Made by a program: the position numbers and the translations under genes. A DNA stretch of 36,373 nucleotides from Haplosporangium gracile (taxonomy: Eukaryota; Mortierellomycota; Mortierellomycetes; Mortierellales; Mortierellaceae), in the NCBI GenBank assembly GCA_015499985.1, contig JAAAUF010000379.1, positions 1 through 36,373 on the forward strand, written 5' to 3'. The notes below the pieces were generated by a model. It worked only from the letters and a program-made list of their open reading frames with translations, was not told where the DNA came from and did not search any database. Numbering within the stretch: position 1 is the first letter of the stretch; each line of letters begins with the position of its first letter. Below are positions 18,933-31,700 of this stretch, in pieces.

Positions 18933-19922
18933 GGTTGATACGTTGTTGTCGGGGTGGTGTAGAGGTGAAAGGTGTGTGTGTGTGTGAAGGAAGTGTATGA
19001 GTATAAAAGAGAGAGAAAAGCAAAAGTTGGAAAAAGAAGAGAAAAGAAGAAAGAAAAGTAAGAAACCGAGCAATTATTGTATGCTACTTATCCTCACTCA
19101 TGGTCCCTCAAAAAAAAACGATATGCTCACTGTTCCTGAAAAAAAAATTATATCGTTTCTTGTCTCGAGCCGAAGGACAGTCTTGTCTATTTTTTTTTCT
19201 TCGCTACGATATGAATATGAAAACGACGAGCACAACCATTGGCCATGCCTAATGCTCTCTTTTTCAGCACACTCCTCGATGCATTTCCTTTCCTTTTTGT
19301 GACCCTTTTTTTCTTTTTCTTTTTTTTCCCGCTCTTCATTCTTCATGCATGGTAAATTTGATATCAATAGAAAGAGGGGGGGAAGGAAATGCAATGCTCT
19401 CAGCCTCTCGGCTGGGAGATGGTATTCGAATGCCTTTTTTCTTTTCTTTGATGCTCCTGTTTTCCTATTGGTTCCCTCAATGGTGTCGCTTTTGATCCAT
19501 CTTATGCTCTGCCTTTTTAAAAGGAGGTCTGAAGCAACGACAAAAAAAAAAAAAAGTAGACAAGCGAAGCAGAGAAAAGGCGATGAAGAGGCTCACATAC
19601 TCGTTCAACATGTTCAACTGAGAAATGAACATGGACATCGTGGGATCTTCTTTTTTTTGTTTTCTTGCTGCTCTCATATTTTTTTTGTGCAACAGAAATG
19701 CAATTAAGCAAAAAAAAAAAATACCCTCCCGCCCAAAGTAAACCCATGCAATCAGACCCAAGTAGCCCAGTTCATATCTACTCAAACAAATCTGCCATGC
19801 CGTGTCACACCATGCCCAAACCATGCACCCAGATCAAAAAAAAAAAAAAAAAAAAAAAAATTACCCTTTTCGCGCTTTCGATATTTTTATTTTTTTTTAA
19901 CGATACAAAATGCTACTCATTT
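18933..19922. other. Intergenic between tropomyosin and the PH-domain gene
   Basis: Both neighbours are on the minus strand, so this is the tropomyosin promoter plus the 3' UTR of the PH gene. It is rich in A/T runs, the longest being 25 A at 19836-19860, and has a (GT)n stretch near 18972-18985 close to the tropomyosin start. ORFs are low-complexity shadows. Confidence 0.5.
19836..19860. repeat. Poly-A run of 25
   Basis: Uninterrupted A tract 63 bp beyond the stop codon of the PH-domain gene; it reads as poly-T in that gene's transcript direction. Confidence 0.9.
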
Positions 19923-22900
19923 TTAAAAATAGCAAAAGTCATCGTCCTCCTCGCTATTAGCATTGAGCACCTCAATCAGTTCAGACTCGCTACAACACGT
20001 CAATGGCCGGCCCTTATTTCCATTCCCACCACTACCACTCACATTACTACCGCATCCATCGACCTCCAAGCTCTTGCCCCGGCAGTATCCCTTGTGCTGG
20101 AGTTGCTCCTTCTCCTTTTCTTTTTCTTTTTCAAAGACGGGTGTAGGGGCGGGGGCGTCGACTTGGATCAGAGGCGCTTGAAGTTTGAGTTGATATAACT
20201 GTTGGAGTTGGTGGGATTTGTATTGTGGTTGATGATGGTGGTTATCGCTCGAAGTCGAGGTGCCGGCGGAGGCGAGGTTGTTGTTGCTGTTGACACGGGA
20301 ATGTGGGCGGGAGAGGGATCCGGAGGAGAGGCGTTTGATGGTGTTATTGGGGTTGGTGACGTACCCCGATGAGGGGCGGGACGAACCGCGGGAGGAGGGG
20401 CGTGAGGAATCTGACGTGGATTTGTTTGCTGTCGGTGGAAAGGATGACAACAGCGAAGGAGGCGAGTTTGAAGCCGAAGGGGGGGTGAGAGAAGCAGAAG
20501 ACAAGACGGCGATGGGGAGGGAGAATCGACGGTTAGATGTTGGGGATTTGGCCGGAACTGGGGTTTGGGGAGGGGAGGGGTCACGGGTGAGGAGGACTTC
20601 TGCTTGGAAGGTCTCTAGAGCTTCTAGTGCTGCTGCGGCGACGGCGGCGGCTTCTTTTTCTTCCTTCTTTTCGAATCGGTCGAGACGGCTGAGGCCTAGG
20701 ATGGAGGATCGGCGTTGTTTCTTAACCTCAGGTGCGGCTGTTGTAGAGGGAGGAGGAGCCATACTCAAGTTGAGGCCGAGGAAGTGGACCGCAGGGAGCG
20801 AGTTACGACGGGGGAGAGCAGTATGTGCAGGAGGGGAAGTAAAGTAGTTCGTGTTCGACATGGGCGAAGCAGTCGATGAAGAGGTTGACTTGTTGAGGGC
20901 CAGGAACGAGAGCAAACTACGAGACTTTTTAACCTTGCCGGTACCACTGCCAGTGGTGTTGTTGCTGGCAGAATCTTCAAGACCACCGGCGAGACTTTTC
21001 ATTAGGCTGCCACCACCAAAGCCAGATATAATGGATCCGTCTTGGCTGTTGCGGCGCGAGGGCGAGAACTTGATATCAGATCCAACGGGGGTACGAAGAG
21101 GGTGGCGTCTTGGAGGGCGAGTTGGGGGTGGAGGCAAGAATCCGCTCACAGGGGCACGGAAGGGAGTGCCGCTAGGAGTCATGGACGGTGCAGATGTAGT
21201 TGGTGGAATGGGTGGTGTAGGGAAGTGGGCCAATGGATGAACTGGCGTGTTGTTGTGGTTACTGTTACCAAAGGGAGTAAGGTTGTTGTAGGTCATCTCC
21301 CTCTCAAAGGGTGAAGGAAACGACTGGAAGGATGTGGTTTTCTCACGTTGTTGCATAGTCTTGCTGGCTTCGACTGCAGCCTGAAGAGCAGCAGTGTCCA
21401 TTCCGGGTAGAGAAGGTCGCTTCAGAATACTGACGGTGGGGATGGCGGGCTTGGACTGCACTGCTGCCATCGACTGACTTGTTGCGGGTAACCCAGCAGC
21501 TGATGCAATATCAATGGAATGCACGAAGGGATTGCTAGAGGGTCGCGGAAGGTTGGGCTCAGCTGAAGAACAAAGATGGTGCTGATTCAGAGTGGGGTCC
21601 GACAACGACTCCTTGTTGGCTTCGTAACCACCGTTAATCGGGTACGGGTCACGATTGCAACTTGCACAGTTGTTCAAGTAAGACTCGCGATTGTTGTTAT
21701 AATTGGTGGCCAGAAAGGTCGGGTAGGAGTTGCAGCTCATGTCGGGGGTGTTGGTCAGAGCCACAAAGGAGTCGCGGTTGGTGCCCGACTCGTCCTCAGA
21801 CGAGAGTTGAGTCTTTTGCCAGCGTGAGTAGCACTGGGCATGCAGGAGCGCAGGTTCAGGGATCTTATCCTGACGCTGAGGATGCTGAGGATGCTGAGGA
21901 TGCTGAGGATGCTGAGGATGCTGAGGATGATGATGACGACGTCGACGACGGGATCTGATGAACAAATTGTGGTGCTTGTTGGCAAGGTGGCCGTGAGCAC
22001 CAGTTTCATCCTCCTCGTCATCATCTTCTTCCTCTTCCTCTTCGTGGACGTAATGACGAACTTCGACAGGAGATGGTCCCATGATCTGGATGCCCATCGG
22101 CAATGGCGATGGCATTGCTCCTCCAATGCTGTTCTTGCGGATGGTCCGAACAACTGCAAGTGGTACGTCATCAGTCTCAGACGTGGCATCGATAGCCAGA
22201 CGGGGCTGTTGGTAGGTCTCGCGTTGCTGTTGTTGTTGCTGGAACCATCTGGGCCGACTCTGGTGTTCAAAATGGTCATTGCCATAATCTTCCTCATCCT
22301 CTTCGTCTGCATCGGCCTCACAGCAATAATTCAACCCAGGACCAAGGAGGAGCCCATTGTCAGCAGAGACGGAAGGGCGACGACTGTTGTTCTTGCTAAG
22401 GGACAACTTGGCAGTAGAGGCAGGGACGAGGGCTTGGTTGTCGGGATCATCAGAGTGGAAGGAGCTTGCGGTGTTGGCACGGGCGAGAGGGGACATCAGA
22501 CTGCGACGCCACATATCAATGGCGGCAGCCTTGGCAGGCTCCATGGTACCGGCAGTAGGCCAGAAGACCGTGTTCTGCTGATGGATTCCCAGCCCAGGCG
22601 TCGACGATCCTGCATGGACTTCCTCTGTCGTCGGGATCGAGCAGCTAGGGTCTTTCTGCCAGGAACCACTACGACCACCCCCTTGACGTTCCAAAGACTC
22701 ATCAGTGTTCATCTGCTCACCATCACATACGACTCCACTACCTCTATCACCGCCAGCACCGCCGCTCATGGTTATCGTGGTTGCATTGTTGTTGATATTG
22801 GACGATAGTACTGGCAGGGACAAGAACTGATCAGCAAGGGAGTTCTTTCTCAGGTAGGCATTACGGATGCTCTCTCCTGACTCTCGGAGCTCGGCCTTTT

Positions 22901-24564
22901 CATCCTCCTCGTCGATTGAAACCACAATAGCGCCACGACCACCGCAAACAGCAATAGCATTAGTAACCCCTTGATCGTTGACGACTTCTTTCTCACCGTA
23001 CTGTTGTTGCTGTTGCTGTTGCTGGGCAGGCCAGTCCAAACCTCCAGGGAAGAAAGCCGAGACCCTTGGCAAGGGAATTTGGTACCGCATCAGACCCTCC
23101 TGTACAATGGTCGCAACGGGAGGTGCCGTCTGTCTCTGAGGGCGCCATGACTTGTTATTGCCAACATGTTGCGATTGCGATTGCGATTGTGATTTTTGTT
23201 GTTGGAAGAGCCATGCATGCAAGGATTGGGACTGGTAGTCCCCTCCTTGATCTTGTTGATGTTGGAGGTACATCTGTTGCCGTTGGAGGTAGTTTTTGAA
23301 GAGATGCGACGACTGCTGATGGGCGGTGAGATGGCTAGTACAAGGAGGTGCAGTAAAGCGAGTAGAAGGAGGCGGCAAGGGAGAAGAAGAGGAATGATGC
23401 TGATAGTTGTTGTTGTTTTGGTATTGTTGTTGTTGCTGCTGTGATTGTAGTTGGAGGAGGTTGTTTTTGTTGCGTTGTTGCTGTGGGTGGTTGTTGTTAC
23501 TAAGAACTAATTGATGGTATGGATCTGTCCCCCCACCTGCTCCTTCTACACCGCCGCTTTCGCGTTGGCCACTCGATTCCCCCGCGTTGGTCCCAGCAGA
23601 CACATGTGCAGATGCAGTTTCCGCTGCTGCTGCATTAGCAGCCGCATTCGTGTTTGCAGCGGCAGCAGCAGCGGCAGTGGTATCAAGATCTTCCTCAGTC
23701 CTCTGCAGGAGCTGCTGAAAAGCCCACATCTTTGTCAACACAAAGAACCATCTCTCCAACTCAATGTTCTTCTTCGCCTTGAGTGTCACCGAACGACCAT
23801 CCGCCGTCTGAATAAACAAAGCCCGTGGCAAGTCAGAGGTCGGAAAACAGCGGTAATATGATTTTGGGGAGAGGAGGAGACGAATGTCAGTGATGGAGGC
23901 GATATGGAGGAACCATTTGGTGTTTGGGTTGTAGGGTTGGGTTCTGCAGGGTGCTGAGACAAAGGGTGAGGAGACGTGGGGATCGTAAGTCGCAATTGGA
24001 GGTGTCCTTCGTCGCTTTCCTACGCAAGTTAGCACTATTTTTTTTTGTGACAAAAAACGATAATGAAAGCAGGCATGAGAAAATAGGGAGAGAGAGAGAG
24101 AGAAGAGGACGCGTTATGTTAGCAAACACATACACGACGATACTATGGTCTTTGGACAATTGGGATGGGCAGTAACGATTTCCCCCCCAAAACGAGGTTC
24201 AGCGCAGCCAGGGGATGTTCATTCGTAATTGTTCCCAAATCCTTTTTCATGTTTGACGAAACAAGGGGCTCAATTACACAAACGATGACAACGAGGGAAA
24301 AAAAAGGGAAAAAGGAAGAGAAGGAAGAGAGGTGTAGACAACATGGCCTGCCCTTCACGCAGACACAGACACAAACACAACAGGCTGCATTTTTTACGTA
24401 CCAGAACCGTCGAATGTGAAGAGTCTTGATTGCCAGCGATCGTTCGAGCCCAGCTTCATGAGGTAGCCGCTGTAGAGTGGGAAGGGAGTGGTAAAACCGT
24501 CGAGATTGGCGTGTGGGGTCCAGTGTTGGTTGCCCCGGTCTCCTCTAGGCATGGCAACTGGCAT
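19923..24564 (-). CDS. PH-domain protein with very long low-complexity tail, 1419 aa
   Basis: Two exons: 24564-24402 and 24019-19923. The donor is GTACGT at 24401; the acceptor TAG (24022-24020) follows a TGCTAAC branch site 6 nt earlier, so the spliced frame replaces the first ORF codons that a raw reading would show. The join restores a PH domain at about 31-156: LYSGYLMKLGSNDRWQSRLF, then WFLHIASITDI, RALFIQTADGRSVTLKA and the final helix ELERWFFVLTKMW with its conserved Trp145. PH domains bind phosphoinositides or proteins at membranes. The other roughly 1260 residues are disordered, with poly-Q, poly-N, poly-A, poly-S and acidic runs and a His-Pro-Gln repeat. At least five R-R-x-S sites (RRPS, RRNS twice, RRSS, RRFS) lie in the tail. 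I cannot assign it to a named family. A second ATG 12 nt downstream (24552) could also be used. Confidence 0.82.
21881..21925. repeat. 9-bp in-frame coding repeat (GATGCTGAG x5)
   Basis: Five perfect units plus a degenerate one on each side, inside the PH-protein exon 2. On the minus strand each unit encodes Pro-Gln-His, next to poly-Arg and poly-His stretches. Being a multiple of three, length changes keep the frame. Confidence 0.9.
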
Positions 24565-26458
24565 CTTTGTTTTTGTGATGGTCGTGCTTCTGTGCGAGTG
24601 CCGAAGAGGGGATGATGATCAAATAAAATGAGTAGTTGATCAACGACGCGTGAAAAAATTAAGGCTTAGTGAAGAAAAAACACGCGGGATAAATTGTGAA
24701 TAAAGATGAGTGAGGGCAAGAGGAAGAAGGAACGAGGAAACAGAAAAGAGGGAGGAAAAGTATGTATGTATGCAATGCCTTGCTTGTCTAATTTTTATGA
24801 GCACTGGGCGAAGTGGATTATGGATGGATATTATTTAACGGAAGTAGGAAGGGAGGAGGTAGAGAAGAGGACGTGTGGGCGTAGTGGTTGAGAAGCAGTT
24901 AGGGAGGAAGAAAAAGAAAAAGAAAAAAACCTAGGGAAGGTGTGTTATATAATGGATGTTAAGATCAGAAGGGGACGAACAAATAAAAAAAAAGAGAACG
25001 GACCGGAGTACCCTCTGAAAGGAGAGGGAACAAAGCGAGTGGTTGAGAAAAGAGAAAGAAACAAGGATATTGAATGAAGGAGACTGAGTCAAGGAGAGGA
25101 GACAGAGAGAGTGAGAGAAATATGTGAGAGAGATATAAGAAAGGTAAAAGGCAAAGGGCTGATGTGCGTTGGAAATGTATGCAGAGGTGTGGTTGGACGT
25201 CCTGTGTCGCTCCGTCTATGTCTGCCTCCCTCTCTATCTATCTCTTTTGTCTGTCTGTTTTGCGTTTTTACGTGCTAACAGACACTGGGCAACGATTGAA
25301 GGAGGAGGGGTGGCTGGAATAAGGAGATAAAGATAAAAAACGAGGTACAGGAGGATGGGATGATTAGATGGAGACGGAGAGCGACAACTGGGATGTGAAG
25401 GAGGAGGGAATGGGAGGAGAGAATACAGGAGAGGGGGGCGAGATCGCAAGTTTGCCATTAATGAATGGCGAGGCGCCTGTGAAGGAATGCAAGCTGCACG
25501 CGCTGTGGGGACAAGTCAGAAAGGCGAAATTACTCTTTGTGCCTTGCTGCGATGCCCCAACGGAGGGATATTAATGGAGGGAAATGAAAAAAGAAAAAAA
25601 ACTCGAGAGCCTTCAAAGAAGAAAAAAAAAGGCGAAGTGAGGAAAAGTGGGGGAAGGAGAGAGAAAGATGGACAAAAAAAATGGTGGACATGCGGGAGAG
25701 AAAAGTAAAGGAATAATAAAAACGAGGGTAAGACAAAGCATAACCCGAAAAATGACGGAGGAGTGGAGGAGAATAAACGAGCGAGTGAAAAAAAAGAGTG
25801 AAAGGAAGGGTAATAAAAAAACACGAATAAGGGATGCATACTCATGAGCGTATTACAATGCTTGATAAAAAAAAAAAAAAAAATAAATAAATAACAAACG
25901 CGCTTTTCGCTAATGGCCAATGATAAACAAATGCATGAGCCTAAGGGCAAAGATGTGCAAAAGGCGAAGAGTAAAGAGTAAGTGTCCAACTGGACATGAA
26001 AGAGAATACTGTAAAATCCAATATAAAAAGTAAAAAAGGAAAAGGGGGTAAAGATATTCAGCCAGTCAATCAACCAGGCAGCCATAGCCAGGAGCGAATG
26101 AATAACACGCTTATTGACACAGAGGAGGACAAGAGAAAGGAGAGGGAAAGGGAAAGAGATATAGAGAAAGAGATGGAGGAAAGGGTAAACTCGGAAAGGG
26201 AATATGGGGTTCTATGGAGGTCGATCGCTCTCGGCCCCCATCCTATGTTGTTCGTTATTGTTGTTGCTACGGCTGCTGTTGTTGTTATGGTTGTCGTCGT
26301 CTAGCCCTTTCGGATCACTACAAGGATGATGACCTCCTTAATAGTCATCGACAAGGTAAAGGGCTGGGGCTATTACTTGTATTGTCCAAGCCCATCATGA
26401 TGCCAACGATGAAAGCAGGAGACAGGTACAGAAAACGGGGCACTGGGACCCCGGGTCC

Positions 26459-26600
26459 TTTCTTTCTCTTTCTGTTTCTCTCTCTACCTCTCTATCTCTC
26501 TCTACCTCTCTATCTCTCACTTCATCTCTCCTTCCTTTGTCTCCTCTCTTTTCACTGCCCTTTCTATCTCTCTCCTCCGTCTCTTTGTCTGTCTTTTGAC
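26459..26600. repeat. CT-rich low-complexity tract with 20-bp internal duplication
   Basis: Long pyrimidine block in which CTCTCTACCTCTCTAT occurs twice in tandem (about 26478-26515). Confidence 0.65.
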
Positions 26601-26741
26601 TTCTTTAAATTGGTATATCACTGTCGATGCGCGTGAAAGAGAAAAGAACGTGCGGCAGATGTGAGGATTCGCGACAAATGCATCAAAAAAAGAAAGAGAA
26701 CGGAAAAGAACGCCCAATTACATTCGTTGCAGCCACATCAA

Positions 26742-26767
26742 CGCGTACGCGCAACCACGTCGTGGTT
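26742..26767. promoter_or_regulatory. Two adjacent palindromes
   Basis: CGCGTACGCG (26742-26751) is a perfect 10-bp palindrome. One base later, 26753-26767 has 7-bp arms AACCACG/CGTGGTT around a single T. They lie 34 bp before the TCTG microsatellite. Confidence 0.4.
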
Positions 26768-26798
26768 ATTTTATCGGCCCACCACCATTAGTCCTTAG

Positions 26799-26800
<2 letters not shown>

Positions 26801-26852
<52 letters not shown>
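26801..26852. repeat. (TCTG)13 microsatellite
   Basis: Thirteen perfect TCTG units. Confidence 0.97.
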
Positions 26853-26853
<1 letters not shown>

Positions 26854-26988
26854 ATACTTTTTAAACCTGTATTCCAGAGAAAAAAGGAAGCTGGCTGTTT
26901 TTTTTCTTGTTGATGTACACATCTCTCCTTAAGTCCTAACGTGACGCAGCATGCAGTCCACAAGGGACAAACTCCGGAGGATGAATGG

Positions 26989-26990
<2 letters not shown>

Positions 26991-27035
<45 letters not shown>

Positions 27036-27105
27036 AGGAGCAAAGGAGCAAAGGAAGAGAGGGAGGGAGGGAGGGAGGGAGGGAGAGGGAGAGGGAGAGA
27101 GACGG
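26991..27105. repeat. (AG)21 and (GGGA)n purine tract
   Basis: Perfect AG dinucleotide run at 26991-27032. Then AAGGAGCAAAGGAGCAAAGG units follow, and a GGGA/GGGAGA tract runs to about 27105. All purine on the plus strand except the C of the GAGC units. Confidence 0.95.
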
Positions 27106-28733
27106 AGTGAGGGTTGGAGCGAGCTTAGAACGACAACTGATATTTTTTGTGATCTCAAAGGGATCAAAAATGGCACGAAATTGAATATATTTCGACGTGA
27201 CGATAGGTGTTCACAGCAACGACAACAATAATGGAGGCGGTGGTCGATGGTCAATACGCAAACAGTGAAGAAAATGAGGGCACACAAATATGAATTGGGA
27301 CCGTTTGGTGGGGTCACTCGGTTGACACAGTTAGCTGTCTATGTGGTGATGTAGGTGAGTGTTTGTTTTAACGTATGTTGTTAGATTGTCGGCTTTGTGT
27401 TCATTTATTTTGTCATTTTTGCGCTTGGCGAGAACGACCGACTAGCTAAAAGGAAAAGTAGATGAGGTTCAACGTAGTCAATACCACTGCAGGTCCAAGA
27501 TCCATTGTTAAGTATACGGGGCTTTCCATTTCTTTGTTTTGAAAGGGTTCTGGCGCATCGATGATCGAGATTAGCGAACAGAGGAACATGCAGGGACAAA
27601 GAAAGAGGACGGAGATAAGTAGGGGCGACGAAGGAGAAGAAGAGGGGAGGGGACAAGGGTAAGGGCAGGGAGGGTGTGTCTGTTGCATAATAAGCGGAGA
27701 CACACGCACCGCTACTTACCACCACACTCGCCCGGTATGTTGTATTTTATGGGTTGTATGGGTCGGTGTCTGCAGTCGGTGCACGGAGCAGCAACCTGTT
27801 CTTGATTCCTGTTCCTATTCCTGTTCTTGTTCTTCTTTGTAAACTATTTCCCTGCTGCTGCTTCTGCTAAAATGGATGTTTGATAGAAGGGAAAAGCACG
27901 CACATAAAGGTTGAGCCCGGCAATGAACGCATCGATTTCAGCAGCGGGTACAGGCACAAGTTTATGAAATTTCGAATCCCCGCCCCAAATGGGAAAGCAA
28001 AGCGGTAGTGGGACAGGCAAGTTGTCGCTTGGTCATCGAGGACTGTCCGCCTCCCAACTTCACAGCTCCAGTCAGACAGGGCAACTGGGAAGGGAAGATT
28101 GAGTGTTATTGTTGTTTGGTAGCCGGTTTGTTGGATTCGAGACCTTAAAAAACTTACTAAATCGCTTTTTTTTCTATAGAAAACTATGTCTCTTTCAATT
28201 GAATGGGCAACCACAAGAAGAAAAGAAGATCGATAGGAATAACAACAGAAGAGTGGTTCGAACGCAACCCCGACGGGTTATTGCCTCAATTGAACAACGA
28301 GTAACGGTCTTTCAGGTTTTCTAGCCTTCTTCTTTGTATGAATTGAGTGGTCGAACCACTTTTGATATATGTTGGGTGAGTTGGGCCATACAGAATAATG
28401 GCTGAGAGAGGAACAGATATGCTATTCAGCCTCCTGTCTCTCTGCGCCATAGAAGACCTTCTCACGATACGGCACGATGACACACTCATATTTTTCAGGC
28501 ACCATCACTATCACTCGCTCTACCACTTTGCCACAACACGCACTCCTTTTGTCCTTTTGTGATGAATGGCTTGGCTCTCTTGCGACCGCGTTTCTTTTTT
28601 CTTTTTTTTTTTTTTCCTGCCCCTGACCAACTCTCCTTCAACCACCACTACTCTCACACCGCATACTACAACTAGCTACGTTCACTCCATCCCTGTTGAA
28701 CTCGCTCTCCTCATTCCAACCCAACCAACCAAC

Positions 28734-31700
28734 ATGTCCTCAGCCTCATCTCCCTTCCTTCAGTCCGCAACCAAGGACAACGCCACCACCTCTTCCTTCG
28801 GCTCCACTGACGCCCTCGCCTACCCTTCACCCTCACACTCTCCCGCAACTACCTACCAGTCCAGCATGCAACCCTCCTCTCCTTCCATCTTCAACCGACG
28901 CAGGTCATCCGTCAAGGCCCTCCTCAAGTCCGCCAACCCCCCTGCCTCACCCCTCGACGCTCTCGTCATGGCCCTCGAGGCAACCGTCGAGGAAGAGGAT
29001 GGACACCAAGGCGACAACCACCTTGACCAGGAAGCTTTCATGGAGGAAGCTGCTCCTGTTGATGACGAGGAGGACCCCGACGCCACCATTCCTTCATCTC
29101 CCACTCTGTTCATGAAGCGACCCGCCACCGATTCGTCCTCATTGCATCACCTGCCTATGATGTACCTGCCCGAAGCCGCCGTCTCTGCCTCTGCACAAGG
29201 ATCCAAGGCTTCAGGTCTTACTCCCAGCACCCTCCCTACTGCTTCGTCTTTGTCCTCGGGCCAGCAGGGAAGCAACAGCAATGCCCACCGCAAGATGTCT
29301 ATCAGCAGCCAGGGCTCTTCCTCGTCAGCCCAGTCGAACGGCAGTGGGGGCGAACGTACCAAGGAGTATGGCTGCACCATCGGCAACTGTGAAAAGAAGT
29401 TTTACCAAGTGGCCCATCTTCGTTCGCACGAGCGGTAAGACTCTCTTTATCCATTGTTCTTTTCTTTTCTTCTTTCCTTTGTTTTGTGAACTATGTTTTT
29501 CTTTTTATCCAATTGTTCCTGAGATATGGCGCATATCATTATATCATGTGCTGGCCTACTTGTGTCGGGATACAACTCAAGGGCGACCGGACGACCGAAG
29601 GAAAAGATATTGTTTCCACATTCCTCGGGATAGAGTTGAACTCGCACACTCACTCTAGTTGCGGTCTATCGACATCAGTTTCAGACCAATTGGCCAACAA
29701 CCAACGAACAGCGGCCACGACTAGGCGACCAGAATGAATAAGGAACAATAGGAAGGGAGAATGGACAAGAAACATCACACCCGCCTACCTATTCACCCAC
29801 ACATCTCGCTTACCAAAAGGAATAGCAGCGATAACAACTCTTACGACAGCAGCAGCAGCTGGAAAGGTGTAGAGTGGGTAAAACGACCCCCCATCCCGCA
29901 CTTTTCCTTTGTGCGTATTTTGTTTGCCCCGGCAGCTCCAGTCGACTCCTTTTACTTGAAAATCAGCGTCATTTTTTTATGTTGCCTGGCAAGAAAGGCG
30001 TTTTTTTTATATTTTATTTTCCTTCTTTGGCCTTCCATCTGAATGTTATTGCCCAGTGAGCACACGCCAAATTGTGCGCCTTGCTTGCCCACCATAGCGA
30101 ATGACGGCCTGCAATCGGAACGCGTGATACTGATGTTGATATTGACAAGAGAATTTTATCTCCTCGGGAAACATATCTTTATTATTCAAAACACGCAAAC
30201 ACAATCCAACACGACACGTCTCGACTCGACACGTCCTGATGTGCCTCGTCCAACTAAACTAACGCTCTATCTGTTTCTTTGTTTTCTTGATCGCCTCCTA
30301 CTTGTTGCTCTACCGCTGTTAAAGTAGGTGCCACTCAGGAACAAGACCATACGTAAGTCAACTACTCCCCTATTTGCTACCCTTTGGTCAACACACAACC
30401 ATGCACAACACTCCTTCTTCCCATCCCTCCTTCCCCCCTTCCTTCCTCTCCTCCTTCTCTTTACCACATCCGTGCCGTTCCCATTGCTTTGCTTTCTTTT
30501 CTTCTTTTTCTTTTACCTTCTTGTTTTCCCACCCTACGCATTTCACTGCCCAAGGATGGATCGGAGCGATTGAAAACGCAAACAAAAAGAAAAAGAAAAG
30601 AAAAAAAGGACAAAAAAAGAACAGAGACAACAATCATGGATGCTGAAAAGAGATGTCAGAGTGGGGCCGCTTCTTGTGCTGAACATATGAAATGATCGTC
30701 TTGCAAAATAACCGAATCACACTCTACCCTCGCTGAATAACGGGAGACCGGCTTGTCTACAGAAAACGCGCCTTTGATCGAAAGGGGAACCAAAAACAAC
30801 GAAATTGGTCAAATGGCCAGGAACGGATGACTGGATATTCAACTATTAAGTCATGTCAAGCGCGCCTTGATCCTTCTTCCCTTGGTGGATAGAAGGCCGT
30901 TCAACAATTCCGCACTCGCACTCGGACTCGCACCCGACGCCAATGACCATTTCGTTGTTCTCTTTCATGCGGTGCCATCCCAAGCCTATGCTCCCGCGGT
31001 TGCCTGTTGCCTGTTGCATGAATGCTTGACCGCAACACCCTGATTCTGGAGATATTTTTGCTCGCGAGAGTTTTTAATCTTGACGGAAAACACGCACGCG
31101 CACAACAGTCGAAGAAGCCACGGCTCCAAGATTTGACGGGCACGGCAGCCCTTGTTTCTTTTTTCCATGGGCGTTGTTTTTTTTCTTTTCTTTTTCGTTT
31201 TTCTATTACCCCCCTTTTTTGGAGCTTTTTTTATTCATTTGAATATATCGATGGATGACGGTCGTGTTTTCTCTTCCTCTGCCTTTTATTTTTTATTCAT
31301 GACATTCATTCAACGCAGGTTCGACAACCGCGCTTCGTGATCAACCTTGTGGACGAACTGGCTTTTTTTTTTTCTGATGTCGAAGCAGCTCGTCCTCTAT
31401 ATCTATGCCCTTTATTACATGCCACTCCCCTCTCTGACTGGTCTGGAGTTGAGGCGGTTCTTTTTATTTCTCAAACCGCCTCAATGTCCTCGACGCTTTG
31501 TTGACCGTGATGAAAAAGATGGTACAACGTCAGCGCAAGCAGCATTTTTTTTTTACCCCAGTGGGAGAGCCAGAAAGAAAAAGCAGTGATGAATGAGAAT
31601 GACAAGATACGCAATGAAAATGATTCAGACACACAGACAGCCGACATGCACCTACTCTCTTCTATCCAATCTTTTCCATCTTCTCCTCTCCTTTCATCTC

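Larger units (their letters stand above)
24565..28733. other. 4.2-kb divergent intergenic region, low complexity
   Basis: Lies between the starts of the PH-domain gene (minus) and the C2H2 gene (plus). It shows purine-rich blocks on the plus strand (24690-25160, 25560-25860, 26990-27115) and pyrimidine-rich blocks (26455-26600). All long ORFs are made of these biased tracts and I accept none as genes. It may contain long 5' UTRs, UTR introns or non-coding transcripts, but nothing in the sequence proves one. Confidence 0.5.

Noticed and set aside
25516..26085. 189-residue minus-strand ORF rich in Phe and Ser
   Set aside because: It is the complement of a purine-rich low-complexity block with no plausible domain or codon pattern.
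27867..28214. 115-residue minus-strand ORF
   Set aside because: More complex than its neighbours, but no motif, no supporting splice structure and no resemblance to known proteins; insufficient to call a gene.
28251..28270. TTCGAAC resembling a tRNA T-loop
   Set aside because: The flanking bases do not form a T-stem and no acceptor stem, D arm or anticodon arm can be folded around it.
28566..28733. Upstream in-frame start of the zinc-finger protein
   Set aside because: It would add a poly-Phe stretch from a T-run in the leader; the ATG at 28734 has better context and a normal N-terminus.
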